A program made the position numbers and the translations under genes. The notes beneath the pieces were generated by a model. It saw nothing but the letters and a program-made list of their open reading frames with translations, was not told the origin of the DNA and searched no databases. From UBA2357 sp041916775 (GTDB lineage: Bacteria; Pseudomonadota; Gammaproteobacteria; Burkholderiales; Rhodocyclaceae), in contig JAYRYZ010000001.1 of the NCBI GenBank assembly GCA_041916775.1, positions 496,001 to 560,000 on the forward strand: DNA of 64,000 nucleotides. Direction: 5' to 3'. Each line of letters opens with the position of its first letter. Positions within the stretch are counted from its first letter, which is position 1. Positions 17,881-26,314 of this stretch are shown here, piece by piece.

Positions 17881-19022
17881 GCCAATCAGAAGGTGCGAAA
17901 CCTATGGGTCGGTTAGTCGATCCCCTGCTGGTAGGGCCGGTCCGGCCGGTGTTTCTGGTCGGCCCGCTGCCACCGCCGTCGGGCGGCATGGCGAACCAGT
18001 GCGAGCAGCTCGCGCGCTTGTTGCGTGCGGAAGGGATCAGGGTCGAGGTGGTGCGCAACAACGCCCCCTACGTGCCCGCCTGGGCCGGCAAGGTGCCGGT
18101 GCTCAGGGCCTTCGCGAGGCTGGTGCCGTACCTGGCGGCCTTGTGGCGTGGCGCGGGCGAGGCGGCGGTGTTTCACGTGCTCGCGAACTCGGGCTGGGCG
18201 TGGCACCTCTTCGCCGCGCCGGCGATCTGGATAGCGCGGCTGCGCGGCTGCCCGGTCATCGTCAACTACCGCGGCGGCAACGCCGACCCGTTCTTTTCCA
18301 GCGCGCCGCCCCATGTGCTCGCAAACTTGCGCCGCGTCGAGGCCCGCGTCACCCCTTCCGCCTACCTGCAGCGGGTGTTCGCGAAGCACGGGCTGAGTGC
18401 CGAGGTGATTCCGAACATCATCGACCTCACGCGCTTCTCGCCCCGCCAGGCCGGCGCCGTCGGTGCCGCGCCGCATCTCGTCGTGACCCGTAACCTCGAG
18501 CCGATCTACGATATCGCCACCGCGCTGCGGGCGTTCGCGATCTTGCGGCAGACCTTTCCCGCCGCGCGCCTCACCGTCGCTGGCACCGGCCCGGGGCGGA
18601 CCGCGCTAGGGCAGCTTGCCTCGACCCTGGGACTCGAGGATGCGGTCACCTTCAGCGGGCGCATCGACAACGCCGAGATCCCCGCGCTATACACCAGCGC
18701 CGACTGCATGCTCAACCCCAGCACCGTGGACAACATGCCGATCTCCATCCTGGAAGCCCTGGCGAGCGGCGTGCCGGTGGTCAGCACCGATGCCGGCGGG
18801 ATCCCGGATCTCGTCAGCCACGAGCACACGGCGCTGCTGGTGCCGATCGGCGACCACGAGGCGATGGCTGCAGCTGCGCTGCGGGTACTGCAGGACGAGG
18901 CCCTGGCACAGCGTCTGATCGCGGCCGGCCTGGATGAGGTTGCCCGCTACGCATGGCCGCGGGTGCGCGAGCAGTGGTTGGCCCTTTACCGCCGGCTGGA
19001 GTCGGCGCGGAGTCGCACGTGA
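17877..19022 (+). CDS. glycosyltransferase family 4
   Basis: 381-aa GT-B enzyme with the N-terminal motif VFLVGPLPPPSGGMANQCEQLARLL and the C-terminal donor-binding set VVTRNLEPIYD, VAGTGPGR, NPSTVDNMPISILEALASGVPVVSTDAGGIPDLV. This version of the acidic motif is common in XrtA EPS loci. Start: ATG at 17877 overlaps the preceding frame; ATG at 17904 has an AGAAGG site about eleven bases upstream. The gene ends in a GTGA overlap with the PaaK-like gene. Confidence 0.9.
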   Translation: MSQSEGAKPMGRLVDPLLVGPVRPVFLVGPLPPPSGGMANQCEQLARLLRAEGIRVEVVRNNAPYVPAWAGKVPVLRAFARLVPYLAALWRGAGEAAVFHVLANSGWAWHLFAAPAIWIARLRGCPVIVNYRGGNADPFFSSAPPHVLANLRRVEARVTPSAYLQRVFAKHGLSAEVIPNIIDLTRFSPRQAGAVGAAPHLVVTRNLEPIYDIATALRAFAILRQTFPAARLTVAGTGPGRTALGQLASTLGLEDAVTFSGRIDNAEIPALYTSADCMLNPSTVDNMPISILEALASGVPVVSTDAGGIPDLVSHEHTALLVPIGDHEAMAAAALRVLQDEALAQRLIAAGLDEVARYAWPRVREQWLALYRRLESARSRT

Positions 19023-20386
19023 GTCTGTATACCTCGCTCTGTTCGTCCCTGCTGTTTCCCCTGCACGAGCGGCTTAAGCGGCATCAGTCCGTTGCCCTGC
19101 GGCGCAGGCTGGAACAGAGCCAGTGGTTGTCGCCGCAAGCGATCGAGGCGGAGCGCATCGCACGCCTGCGGGCCTTTCTCGTGCAGATCGGGCGCGATGT
19201 CCCCTACTACCAGGCGCTTTTCAAGAGAATCGGCTTCGACCCCGAGGCGGTCACGCAGGTCGGCGACCTGCAGCGCCTGCCGCTGTTGACGAAGGCTGTC
19301 ATCCGCGACAACGGCGACAGCATGAAGGCGCGCGGCCATGGCCCGCTCAGCCGTTACAACACCGGCGGTTCCTCGGGCGAGCCGCTGATCTTCTACATCG
19401 GCAAGGCGCGCAAGAGTCACGACGTGGCCGCAAAGTGGCGCGCCACCCGCTGGTGGGGCGTGGATATCGGCGATCCCGAGCTGGTGGTGTGGGGGAGCCC
19501 GATCGAGCTGGGCTCGCAGGACCGGCTCCGGGTATGGCGCGACCGCCTGATGCGCAGCCATCTCCTGCCGGCCTTCGAGATGTCCCCGGACAACCTCGAT
19601 CGCTTCGTCGCGACGATCCGGCGGCAGCGCCCGGCGATGTTGTTCGGTTACCCCTCCAGCCTTTCGCTGATTGCGGGGCATGCACAGGCGCAAGGCATCG
19701 CGATGGACGACCTCGGCATCAAGGTTGCGTTCGTGACCTCGGAAAAGCTCTACGATGCGCAACGCGAGATCATCAGCCGCGTCTTCGGTTGCCCGGTGGC
19801 CAACGGCTACGGCGCCCGCGACGCCGGCTTCATCGCACACGAGTGTCCGTCCGGCAGCCTGCACATCAGCGCCGAGGACATCATCGTCGAGACGCTGCGG
19901 CCGGACGGAACGGCGGCAGATGCGGGCGAGGCGGGCGAGATCGTCGTGACCCACATGGCCACCGCCGAGTTTCCCTTCGTCCGCTACCGCACCGGCGACG
20001 TCGGCGTGCTCTCCGGCGAAACCTGCGCATGCGGCCGGGGCCTGCCGGTGTTGTCGGAGGTGCAGGGGCGCACCACCGACTTCGTGGTCGCGCGCGACGG
20101 CACGGTGATGCACGGGCTGGCGCTGATCTACACTGTCCGCGACCTGCCCGGCGTCGAGCGCTTCAAGATCGTGCAGGAGTCGCTCGACCGTACCGAGGTC
20201 CTGCTGGTCGTCAACCCGCACTTCGCGCCCGAATCGGTCGCGCGCATCGAGCGTGACTTCAAGGCGCGCCTGGGCGCCGACGTGATCGTCGCGGTGAGCA
20301 TCGTCACCGACATCCCGGCCGAGAAGTCCGGCAAGTTCCGCTATGTGGTCAGCAAGGTGAGCGGAGGCACGCATGCCCATCCGTGA
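19019..20386 (+). CDS. PaaK/CapK-like AMP-forming ligase
   Basis: 455-aa member of the phenylacetate-CoA ligase / coenzyme F390 synthetase superfamily. Visible adenylation motifs are NTGGSSGEPLIFY (phosphate loop), VANGYGARDAGFIAHECPSG, ISAEDIIVETL and FPFVRYRTGDVGVL, followed by a Cys pair in CACGRGLP and the hinge VQGRTTDFV. Relatives in capsule and EPS clusters activate a carboxylic acid as acyl-AMP; the acid here is unknown. The GTG start overlaps the glycosyltransferase stop (GTGA), and the gene runs into the O-ligase gene by 14 bases. It is separate from the larger XrtA acyl-CoA ligase at 47072. Confidence 0.88.
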   Translation: MSLYTSLCSSLLFPLHERLKRHQSVALRRRLEQSQWLSPQAIEAERIARLRAFLVQIGRDVPYYQALFKRIGFDPEAVTQVGDLQRLPLLTKAVIRDNGDSMKARGHGPLSRYNTGGSSGEPLIFYIGKARKSHDVAAKWRATRWWGVDIGDPELVVWGSPIELGSQDRLRVWRDRLMRSHLLPAFEMSPDNLDRFVATIRRQRPAMLFGYPSSLSLIAGHAQAQGIAMDDLGIKVAFVTSEKLYDAQREIISRVFGCPVANGYGARDAGFIAHECPSGSLHISAEDIIVETLRPDGTAADAGEAGEIVVTHMATAEFPFVRYRTGDVGVLSGETCACGRGLPVLSEVQGRTTDFVVARDGTVMHGLALIYTVRDLPGVERFKIVQESLDRTEVLLVVNPHFAPESVARIERDFKARLGADVIVAVSIVTDIPAEKSGKFRYVVSKVSGGTHAHP

Positions 20387-21722
20387 CCTGCTCATCGTCG
20401 GCATCCTCGTGGTGGCGCTGCCCTACGCGTTTCGCCATGTGTTCGTGGGGGTGTTGCTGTGGGCCTGGATCGGCATCATGAATCCCCACAAGCTCGCCTA
20501 CGGTTTCTCCCATGACGCCCCGCTCGCGGCGATCGTGTTCGCGGTGACGATGATCGGCCTCTTCTCCACCCGTGACCGGGTGAAGCTCGACTGGCCCGCG
20601 CCGCCCGTCCTGCTGTTGATCTTCATCCTGTGGATGGCCATCACGACCGTCTTTGCGATATTCCCGGGGGATTCCCTGGACCAGCTCATCAAGATCCTGA
20701 AGATCCAGGTCATGACCTTCATCGCGATCGCGGTGCTCTACAAGCGCGAACACATCCGGCTCTTCATCTGGATCAACGTCCTGTCAATTGGCTATTACGG
20801 TGCGAAGGGGGGGCTATTCACCATCCGGAGTGGGGGGGGCTACAGGGTTTGGGGTCCGCCGGGAGGTTTCATCGAGGGCAACAACGAACTCGCCCTCGCG
20901 ATGGTCATGGTCATCCCGCTGATGTACTTCCTGCGTGCGACCTCGCCGCATGTCTGGGTTCGCCGCGGCCTGCTGGTGATGATGCTGCTCACCGCCATCT
21001 CCGCAATCGGTACCCAATCCCGTGGTGCGCTGCTGGCCATCGCGGCGATGGGGGTGCTGCTCTGGTACCGCGCGCCGAACAAGTTCATGAATGCATTCGG
21101 CGTGCTCTTCGTCGCCGTCTCCATCTTCGCCTTCATGCCGCAGAGCTGGCATGAACGCATGGGTACCATCAAGACCTATCAGGAAGACAGCTCCGCGATG
21201 GGACGCATCAACGCCTGGGAGACCGCGATCAACATCGCGAACGACCGGCCGTTCGGCGCTGGCTTCGAGATGTACTCGCAGACCGTGTTCCTGATCTATG
21301 CGCCCAACCCGGTCGAGCAGCGCGTCGTGGATCCGCGCATCGCGCGCGCGGCGCACAGCATCTACTTCCAGGTCCTGGGTGAGCATGGCTGGATCGGCCT
21401 CGCGCTGTTCCTGATGTTGTGGCTGGCGACCTGGCGACTCGCCGCACGTGTGAGACGCAAGGCGCGTCGGGGCGGAGAGGAAGAGTGGGTGTTCCATTTC
21501 GCCAGCATGGCGCAGGTGTCGATGGTGGGCTTTGCGGTCGGCGGCGCGTTCCTCAGCCTCGCATACTTCGATCTGCCCTACAACGTTCTCGCTGCGGTCG
21601 TCGTCACTGCCCGCTGGCTGCGCGAGCGCGAGGCGCTGAAGGAACCGGACATGATCGCGGCCAAACCCGGCCGCGGCACGAGTGCATTCAGGAGGTTGAT
21701 CTGGTGGATGCGAACAGCATGA
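20373..21722 (+). CDS. putative O-glycosylation ligase, exosortase A-associated (TIGR03097-like)
   Basis: 449-aa polytopic inner-membrane protein with about ten hydrophobic helices. WIGIMNPHKLAYGF near the N-terminus is typical of this XrtA family, and the Wzy_C/O-antigen ligase loop appears as GTQSRGALLA and RAAHSIYFQVLGEHGWIGLALFL. Members may ligate polysaccharide to protein or polymerise repeat units on the periplasmic side. A GGAGG site lies six bases before the ATG at 20373, inside the end of the PaaK-like gene. Confidence 0.9.
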   Translation: MPIRDLLIVGILVVALPYAFRHVFVGVLLWAWIGIMNPHKLAYGFSHDAPLAAIVFAVTMIGLFSTRDRVKLDWPAPPVLLLIFILWMAITTVFAIFPGDSLDQLIKILKIQVMTFIAIAVLYKREHIRLFIWINVLSIGYYGAKGGLFTIRSGGGYRVWGPPGGFIEGNNELALAMVMVIPLMYFLRATSPHVWVRRGLLVMMLLTAISAIGTQSRGALLAIAAMGVLLWYRAPNKFMNAFGVLFVAVSIFAFMPQSWHERMGTIKTYQEDSSAMGRINAWETAINIANDRPFGAGFEMYSQTVFLIYAPNPVEQRVVDPRIARAAHSIYFQVLGEHGWIGLALFLMLWLATWRLAARVRRKARRGGEEEWVFHFASMAQVSMVGFAVGGAFLSLAYFDLPYNVLAAVVVTARWLREREALKEPDMIAAKPGRGTSAFRRLIWWMRTA

Positions 21723-22699
21723 TTGCAGTGAGGCCACTCGTCCGCTGCCTCTCCCCTGCCGGGGCGCAGGGGCGGCTCTCCATCCTGATCTTCCACCGCG
21801 TGCTGCGTGAAGCGGATCCGCTGTTCCCGGGTGAGTTCGACGCAGCGCGTTTCGACGCCATGCTTGCATGGGTGACCCGCCTCTTCGATGTGCTGCCGCT
21901 GGACCACGCGCTCGCGCGGGCGCGCTCCGGTGATCTGCCGGCGCGCGCGGCGGCGATCACCTTCGACGACGGCTACGCCGACAACCATGACGAGGCGCTG
22001 CCCATCCTCGAGAAGCATGGCGTGAGCGCCACCTTCTTCATCGCCACGGATTTCCTCGACGGCGGCCGGATGTGGAACGACACCGTGATCGCAGCGGTGC
22101 GCAATGCGCCGGGCGAGGTGATCGACCTCGAGCCGCTCGGCATGGGGCGGGTGCGGGTCGGCTCCGTCGCCGAGAAGCGCGCCGCGATCCATGCCCTGCT
22201 GCCGGCGTTGAAGTACCTGCCCGATGACGAGCGCCGTGCGCGGGTCGCGGCCATTGCCGAGTTGTCCGGGAGTGCGCTGCCGGACGATCTCATGATGACC
22301 AGCGCGCAGGTTCGCGCGCTGCGCAGCCGGGGCATGGTCGTGGGCGCGCACACCTGCTCCCATCCCATCCTGGCGTCGCTTGGTGCGGCAGAGGCGCGGC
22401 GCGAGATCGCGCAAGGTCGGGCACGGCTCGAGGAGATCCTCGGCGAACGCGTGGGGCTCTTCGCCTATCCCAACGGCAAGCCGGGCAAGGACTACCTGCC
22501 CGAGCATGTGGACATGATCCGCGCGCTCGGCTTCGATGCCGCGGTGTCCACCGCGTGGGGCGCACTGCGTCGCGACAGCGATCCCTTCCAGCTGCCGCGC
22601 TTCACGCCCTGGGACCGCACGCCGTTGCGCTTCGGCTACCGGATGATGCGCAACCTGCTGTCCGGTCGTGAGGACCGGGTGGCCGCGCATGCGTCCTGA
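21704..22699 (+). CDS. polysaccharide deacetylase (second copy)
   Basis: 331-aa NodB-type deacetylase: SILIFHRVL, the metal motif AITFDDGYADN, ATFFIATDFLDGGRMWND, GAHTCSHPIL and FAYPNGKPGKDY. This arrangement is that of CE4 enzymes found in XrtA clusters and not of the TIGR03006 copy at 4131. GTG at 21704 is chosen because GGAGG sits eight bases before it; ATG at 21719 is also in frame. The frame is open further upstream inside the O-ligase gene. No signal peptide is evident. Confidence 0.88.
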   Translation: MDANSMIAVRPLVRCLSPAGAQGRLSILIFHRVLREADPLFPGEFDAARFDAMLAWVTRLFDVLPLDHALARARSGDLPARAAAITFDDGYADNHDEALPILEKHGVSATFFIATDFLDGGRMWNDTVIAAVRNAPGEVIDLEPLGMGRVRVGSVAEKRAAIHALLPALKYLPDDERRARVAAIAELSGSALPDDLMMTSAQVRALRSRGMVVGAHTCSHPILASLGAAEARREIAQGRARLEEILGERVGLFAYPNGKPGKDYLPEHVDMIRALGFDAAVSTAWGALRRDSDPFQLPRFTPWDRTPLRFGYRMMRNLLSGREDRVAAHAS

Positions 22700-23738
22700 C
22701 CCGACGGATGTCGGCGTGGCAGGCGCGCCCAACTCCGATCACGCGTCGGCAAGCCTTGCGGGGATCGCCATCGCTGCGCAGCGTTGCCTAGACCGTGGTA
22801 TTCAGCAGTCCCCCGGGCTTGCGCGGATGCTGGAGGCTCACCCGGCGGGCGATTTCGTCGCCGCAATCGACTCGGTCGACCCCTATCTCGGCTATGGACA
22901 TCTCGGCGCCAGCGCTGGCACGACGCTGTCGCGAATCCTGCAAGCGCATGGCCGAAGCGGCGTGGATGACTATCTGCGGCATGTCCAGCTGGTACTGCTG
23001 GAGGCCTGCGAGCACCGCTTTCGCGAGAGCGGCCTGCCGGCTGTCTTCATGGATGAGTTCTGCAGCGCGTTCTCCCGCATGTTGGTTGAAATGGGCGAGG
23101 TGGGTGAAGCGGGCGAGACGGGCGATACGGGAGCTCTCGCGGGCGGGCGCCGCCCGACCGGCTCGCGCGACGATGCAACCATGCCCGACGACCGCTTTCT
23201 CAAGGATCTCGCGATTTGCCGCATGGTGCTGGTCCCGTGCGCCTCGCACGTGATCTATCGCCACTCCGGCGTGCCGCGGCGCGCACTTGCCAGGGTGCGG
23301 CGGGTTGGCGAACTTTCCGGGCTGCTCCGCGTGTTTTCCGGAGCAGGCATGGGCTTCCGGCCGTTCATGGAGAACCATGTTCATCTCGCCATGCTGGACC
23401 GCTTCGACGAGACCGGACGCCGTCGCTGCATGGAGCTCGTCGCAGCGCTGTTGCGTGTTTGGCCGGATTGCCGGGGCCTGATGGGAACCAGCTGGTACTA
23501 TGATCCGGCGGTGGCGAAGGTCAGCCCCAAGCTCGCCTACCTGCACGACGATGCCGCCGCGGGCGGCGCCTGCTTCATCGACATGGGGCCACATCCGGAT
23601 GCGGAGGCAGGTGCGCTGGCGCGTTCGGCGACGCGGCGCGCGCTCCGGGAAAAAGGTCTCTACGAGCCGCGGAACTATCTCATGATCTGGTCGCGCAAGG
23701 ACATTCTGCGTCAGTTCGGTGGCAGGGAGGGTGCGTAG
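22689..23738 (+). CDS. unrecognised protein encoded in the EPS operon
   Basis: 349-aa protein that I do not recognise. It is soluble in appearance, rich in Arg and Ala, with no signal peptide or membrane segment. Notable stretches are GMGFRPFMENHVHLAMLDRFDETGRRRCMEL, WPDCRGLMGTSWYYDP, GGACFIDMGPHPDAE and YLMIWSRKDILRQFGG; the conserved-looking His, Trp and Tyr residues suggest an enzyme. A Gly-Glu-rich loop with several GE/GD pairs lies near residue 138. It overlaps the upstream deacetylase by 11 bases and ends three bases before the next deacetylase gene, so it is transcribed and translated with them. A role in modification of the polymer is inferred from position only. Confidence 0.75.
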   Translation: MRPDPTDVGVAGAPNSDHASASLAGIAIAAQRCLDRGIQQSPGLARMLEAHPAGDFVAAIDSVDPYLGYGHLGASAGTTLSRILQAHGRSGVDDYLRHVQLVLLEACEHRFRESGLPAVFMDEFCSAFSRMLVEMGEVGEAGETGDTGALAGGRRPTGSRDDATMPDDRFLKDLAICRMVLVPCASHVIYRHSGVPRRALARVRRVGELSGLLRVFSGAGMGFRPFMENHVHLAMLDRFDETGRRRCMELVAALLRVWPDCRGLMGTSWYYDPAVAKVSPKLAYLHDDAAAGGACFIDMGPHPDAEAGALARSATRRALREKGLYEPRNYLMIWSRKDILRQFGGREGA

Positions 23739-23740
23739 CC

Positions 23741-24769
23741 ATGGTGCGTCTCATGTTGCGAATTGCCAGGGCGCTGGGCCTGTTCGCGCTCGCGCGCCGG
23801 GCATGCCGAGGACAACTGCGCATTCTCTGCTATCACGGCATCTGGACCGGGGGCGCGCCACACTACGGCGACTGCCTGTTCATGAGCGCCGGCCGCTTCG
23901 CCGCACGCATGCGCATGCTGGAGGCGTCCGGCTGCCACATCCTGCCCCTGGACGAGGCCCTTCAGCGTCTGGACGACGGAAGCCTGCCGGCCTTCCCGGT
24001 GGTGATCACGATAGATGACGCCTGGTCCGGCACGCAGCGGCACATGCTCCCCGAGCTGGCGCGACGCCGCTGGCCGGCCACGCTGTACGTCACCTCCTAC
24101 TATCCGGACAAGGACGCGCCCGTCATCAATGTGATGCTGGGCTACCTGTTCGAGCACATCGCGGACCTGCCCGAGGCGCGGGCAACGCTGAAACGCGAGC
24201 TGCCGGAGCTCGATCTGAGCGGAGTCGGCGACGCCGATGGCCTGGTCGATGCCGTGCTCGCCGATCTCGACACGGTGGACAGCATGGAGGCGCGCATGCA
24301 ACGTGTTCGGTGTATTGCCGCGGCGCTGGGCCTGGACGTCGAGACGTGCATCGCCGACAGGCGCTTTCACCTCATGTCCGCGGAGGCCCTGGCGGATGCG
24401 TGTCGCGATGGCGTGGACCTTCAGCTCCATACCCATCGGCACCGCATGTACGATTTCGACGCCGCCCGCCTTGGCGATGACCTCGCGACGAACAGGGCCT
24501 GGATCGCGTCGCGTACCGGGTGCGATCCGGCCCGTCTGCGTCACTTCTGCTACCCGAGCGGAGTGCATGACGAGGCCGCCTTCGCGACGCTCCGCGCGGC
24601 CGGGGTGGTGTCGGCGACGACGACCGATTTCGGCCTCGTGACGCGTGCGAGCAACCGCATGGCGCTGCCGCGGATCCTGGATTGCGAGTCCCTCGAGGAC
24701 ATCGAGCTCGAGGCGAGGCTGAGTGGCTTCTGGAGTCTGCTGCGTTCCATCCTGAGGAGACCATCATGA
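23741..24769 (+). CDS. polysaccharide deacetylase-like protein (third copy)
   Basis: 342-aa NodB-homology protein: LRILCYHGIWTG, VVITIDDAWSGT, QLHTHRHRMYDF and HFCYPSGVHDEAAF. The usual TFDDG is replaced by TIDDAW, yet the two Asp and the His motif (HTHRH) are kept, so metal binding is plausible. It may deacetylate a different acceptor from the other two copies. The ATG at 23741 begins three bases after the preceding stop. The stop overlaps the next ATG (ATGA). Confidence 0.85.
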   Translation: MVRLMLRIARALGLFALARRACRGQLRILCYHGIWTGGAPHYGDCLFMSAGRFAARMRMLEASGCHILPLDEALQRLDDGSLPAFPVVITIDDAWSGTQRHMLPELARRRWPATLYVTSYYPDKDAPVINVMLGYLFEHIADLPEARATLKRELPELDLSGVGDADGLVDAVLADLDTVDSMEARMQRVRCIAAALGLDVETCIADRRFHLMSAEALADACRDGVDLQLHTHRHRMYDFDAARLGDDLATNRAWIASRTGCDPARLRHFCYPSGVHDEAAFATLRAAGVVSATTTDFGLVTRASNRMALPRILDCESLEDIELEARLSGFWSLLRSILRRPS

Positions 24770-26271
24770 ACGACGGAAAGCATTCCGGATGGCGGCACAT
24801 CTTCGCGCTCGTGGCGATCGCTGCCCTATGCTCACCTGCGACGGCGGCGCAGGCCATGTCCGATGGCCCCGGCGGCATGACTTGTCACTATTTCGCGATC
24901 GACGGCAAGATGTCCTGGACGCAGCAGGGTGGCGACTGGGTAGACCGCGATGGCACGCTGCATGGCAGCAGGGCCCACACTGCGACGTCCGTTCCTGCGG
25001 CTGCGGGCATGCCGGTTACGCTGGATCTTGGTGGGGTCCTTTCGGGCGACGCCGTTTCCCCCAAAGGCGGTGCGCAGCTCGCCCTGCTTCTGCGCAAACC
25101 GGGTGGGAAGAGTATCGTGGCCTTCCATGCGCGTGAAGCTGCCGATTCCCTGTCACGACCATCGCTCGCGCTGCGGCTCCGCTCGGGCGCAACGCGTACC
25201 CTGGCCCCGGTGGCCGACACCTTCCTCGATTGCTCCACACGCAAGAGTCTGGGGGGCAGCGAGCAGCTCAAGCTGAGCGACGTGCAGAACGTGCTGCTGG
25301 TGTTCGACCTCGGCCAGATCAGCCGGGGCGACATCCTCGAGGCCAACTTGACCCTCACCGCCGCGCGTCTGTGGGGTCGCGCCGACGGGCAGATCGAGGT
25401 CTTCCGCGCCGTGCTCCCCGGCCAGGCAGATGCGTCCCCGGCGGCAGCGCCCGCGACTGGATTGGCCGACAAGTTCCCTGGCGACCGTGGTCTTGATGAG
25501 CATCCCGCAGTGCTCTTCACCGCGCGCTTCGAGGGCTCTGATCCGGGGGCGGGTTGGACCACCTTCGGCAGGAAAAGCCTGGCCGAGCTGGTCGCCTCTC
25601 CGAACCCGCAGGGCTTTCGTCCGCTACAGGGTCAGGCCCTGCAGGTGAAGCTGCTGCCCAAGCAGAATCTGGGTCTGGATCTGCGCTTCGACTTCATGAA
25701 GGCGCTGGGGGCGGAGCCCGAGGAGGCGTATTTGCGCTACTACCTCATGCTTGGCAAGGACTTCGTGCCCGATGTGGACGGTGGCAAGCTGCCGGGGCTC
25801 GCCGGCACCTACAACAAGGCTGGCTGGGGCATGCGGCCAGCTGACGCCTTGAATGGATGGTCAATACGTGGGGCGTTCGTAAGAAGTCAAAATGAAAATG
25901 CTCAAAAGGCAACAGTATCGATTGGCTCATATGCGGCTCACGCAGGTGGCGAAGATCTGACTGGAGATTTTTGGGGCTGGAATCTCGGCCCAACCGGACG
26001 TCTCGAGAACGGGCGCTGGTATGCGATCGAGCAGTACGTACGCATGAACACGCCAGGCCGTCGCGATGGCGTGTTTCGCGCCTGGATCGACGGCGTCCTC
26101 GCGTTCGAGCGCACGGATCTCCGCTTCCGCGACATCGACGCGATCAGGATCGAGAACGCCTGGTTCAATGTCTATCATGGCGGCACCGCGAAGCCTGCCC
26201 GCGAGATGTCCCTGTATATCGACAACGTGGTGATCGCGCGTGAATACATCGGCCCGATGCGACAACGTTGA
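24766..26271 (+). CDS. secreted PL14-like protein with DNRLRE-type domain
   Basis: 501-aa exported protein with a strong GAGGAGA site five bases before the ATG. A signal peptide is followed, at about residues 100-220, by a stretch resembling DNRLRE/CBM96 jelly-roll domains (ADTFLDCSTRKSLGGSEQL, VLLVFDLGQI). The C-terminal half resembles polysaccharide lyase family 14: YLRYYLMLGKDF, DGGKLPGLAG, GWSIRGAF, GRWYAIEQYVRMN and DGVFRAWIDGVLAFE, ending in VVIAREYIGP. PL14 members cleave alginate or glucuronan. An action on the EPS, or a binding role, is inferred; catalytic residues were not verified. A paralogue with the same ending lies at 38195-39982. Bases 25850-25985 are markedly richer in A+T than the rest. 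Confidence 0.78.
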   Translation: MNDGKHSGWRHIFALVAIAALCSPATAAQAMSDGPGGMTCHYFAIDGKMSWTQQGGDWVDRDGTLHGSRAHTATSVPAAAGMPVTLDLGGVLSGDAVSPKGGAQLALLLRKPGGKSIVAFHAREAADSLSRPSLALRLRSGATRTLAPVADTFLDCSTRKSLGGSEQLKLSDVQNVLLVFDLGQISRGDILEANLTLTAARLWGRADGQIEVFRAVLPGQADASPAAAPATGLADKFPGDRGLDEHPAVLFTARFEGSDPGAGWTTFGRKSLAELVASPNPQGFRPLQGQALQVKLLPKQNLGLDLRFDFMKALGAEPEEAYLRYYLMLGKDFVPDVDGGKLPGLAGTYNKAGWGMRPADALNGWSIRGAFVRSQNENAQKATVSIGSYAAHAGGEDLTGDFWGWNLGPTGRLENGRWYAIEQYVRMNTPGRRDGVFRAWIDGVLAFERTDLRFRDIDAIRIENAWFNVYHGGTAKPAREMSLYIDNVVIAREYIGPMRQR

Positions 26272-26303
26272 CGGCATGCCAGCCTTTGCCGGCGCAACGA
26301 AAG
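26272..26303. repeat. REP-like element (degenerate)
   Basis: Between the PL14-like gene and the propeller gene the sequence GGCATGCCAGCCTTTGCCGG continues into GCGCAACGAAAGG. Its reverse strand reads APAKAGMP, the usual translation of proteobacterial REP repeats. The stem GCCAGC/GCCGGC is imperfect. A single copy is seen in the window. Confidence 0.4.
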
Positions 26304-26314
26304 GAACCAAGTCG

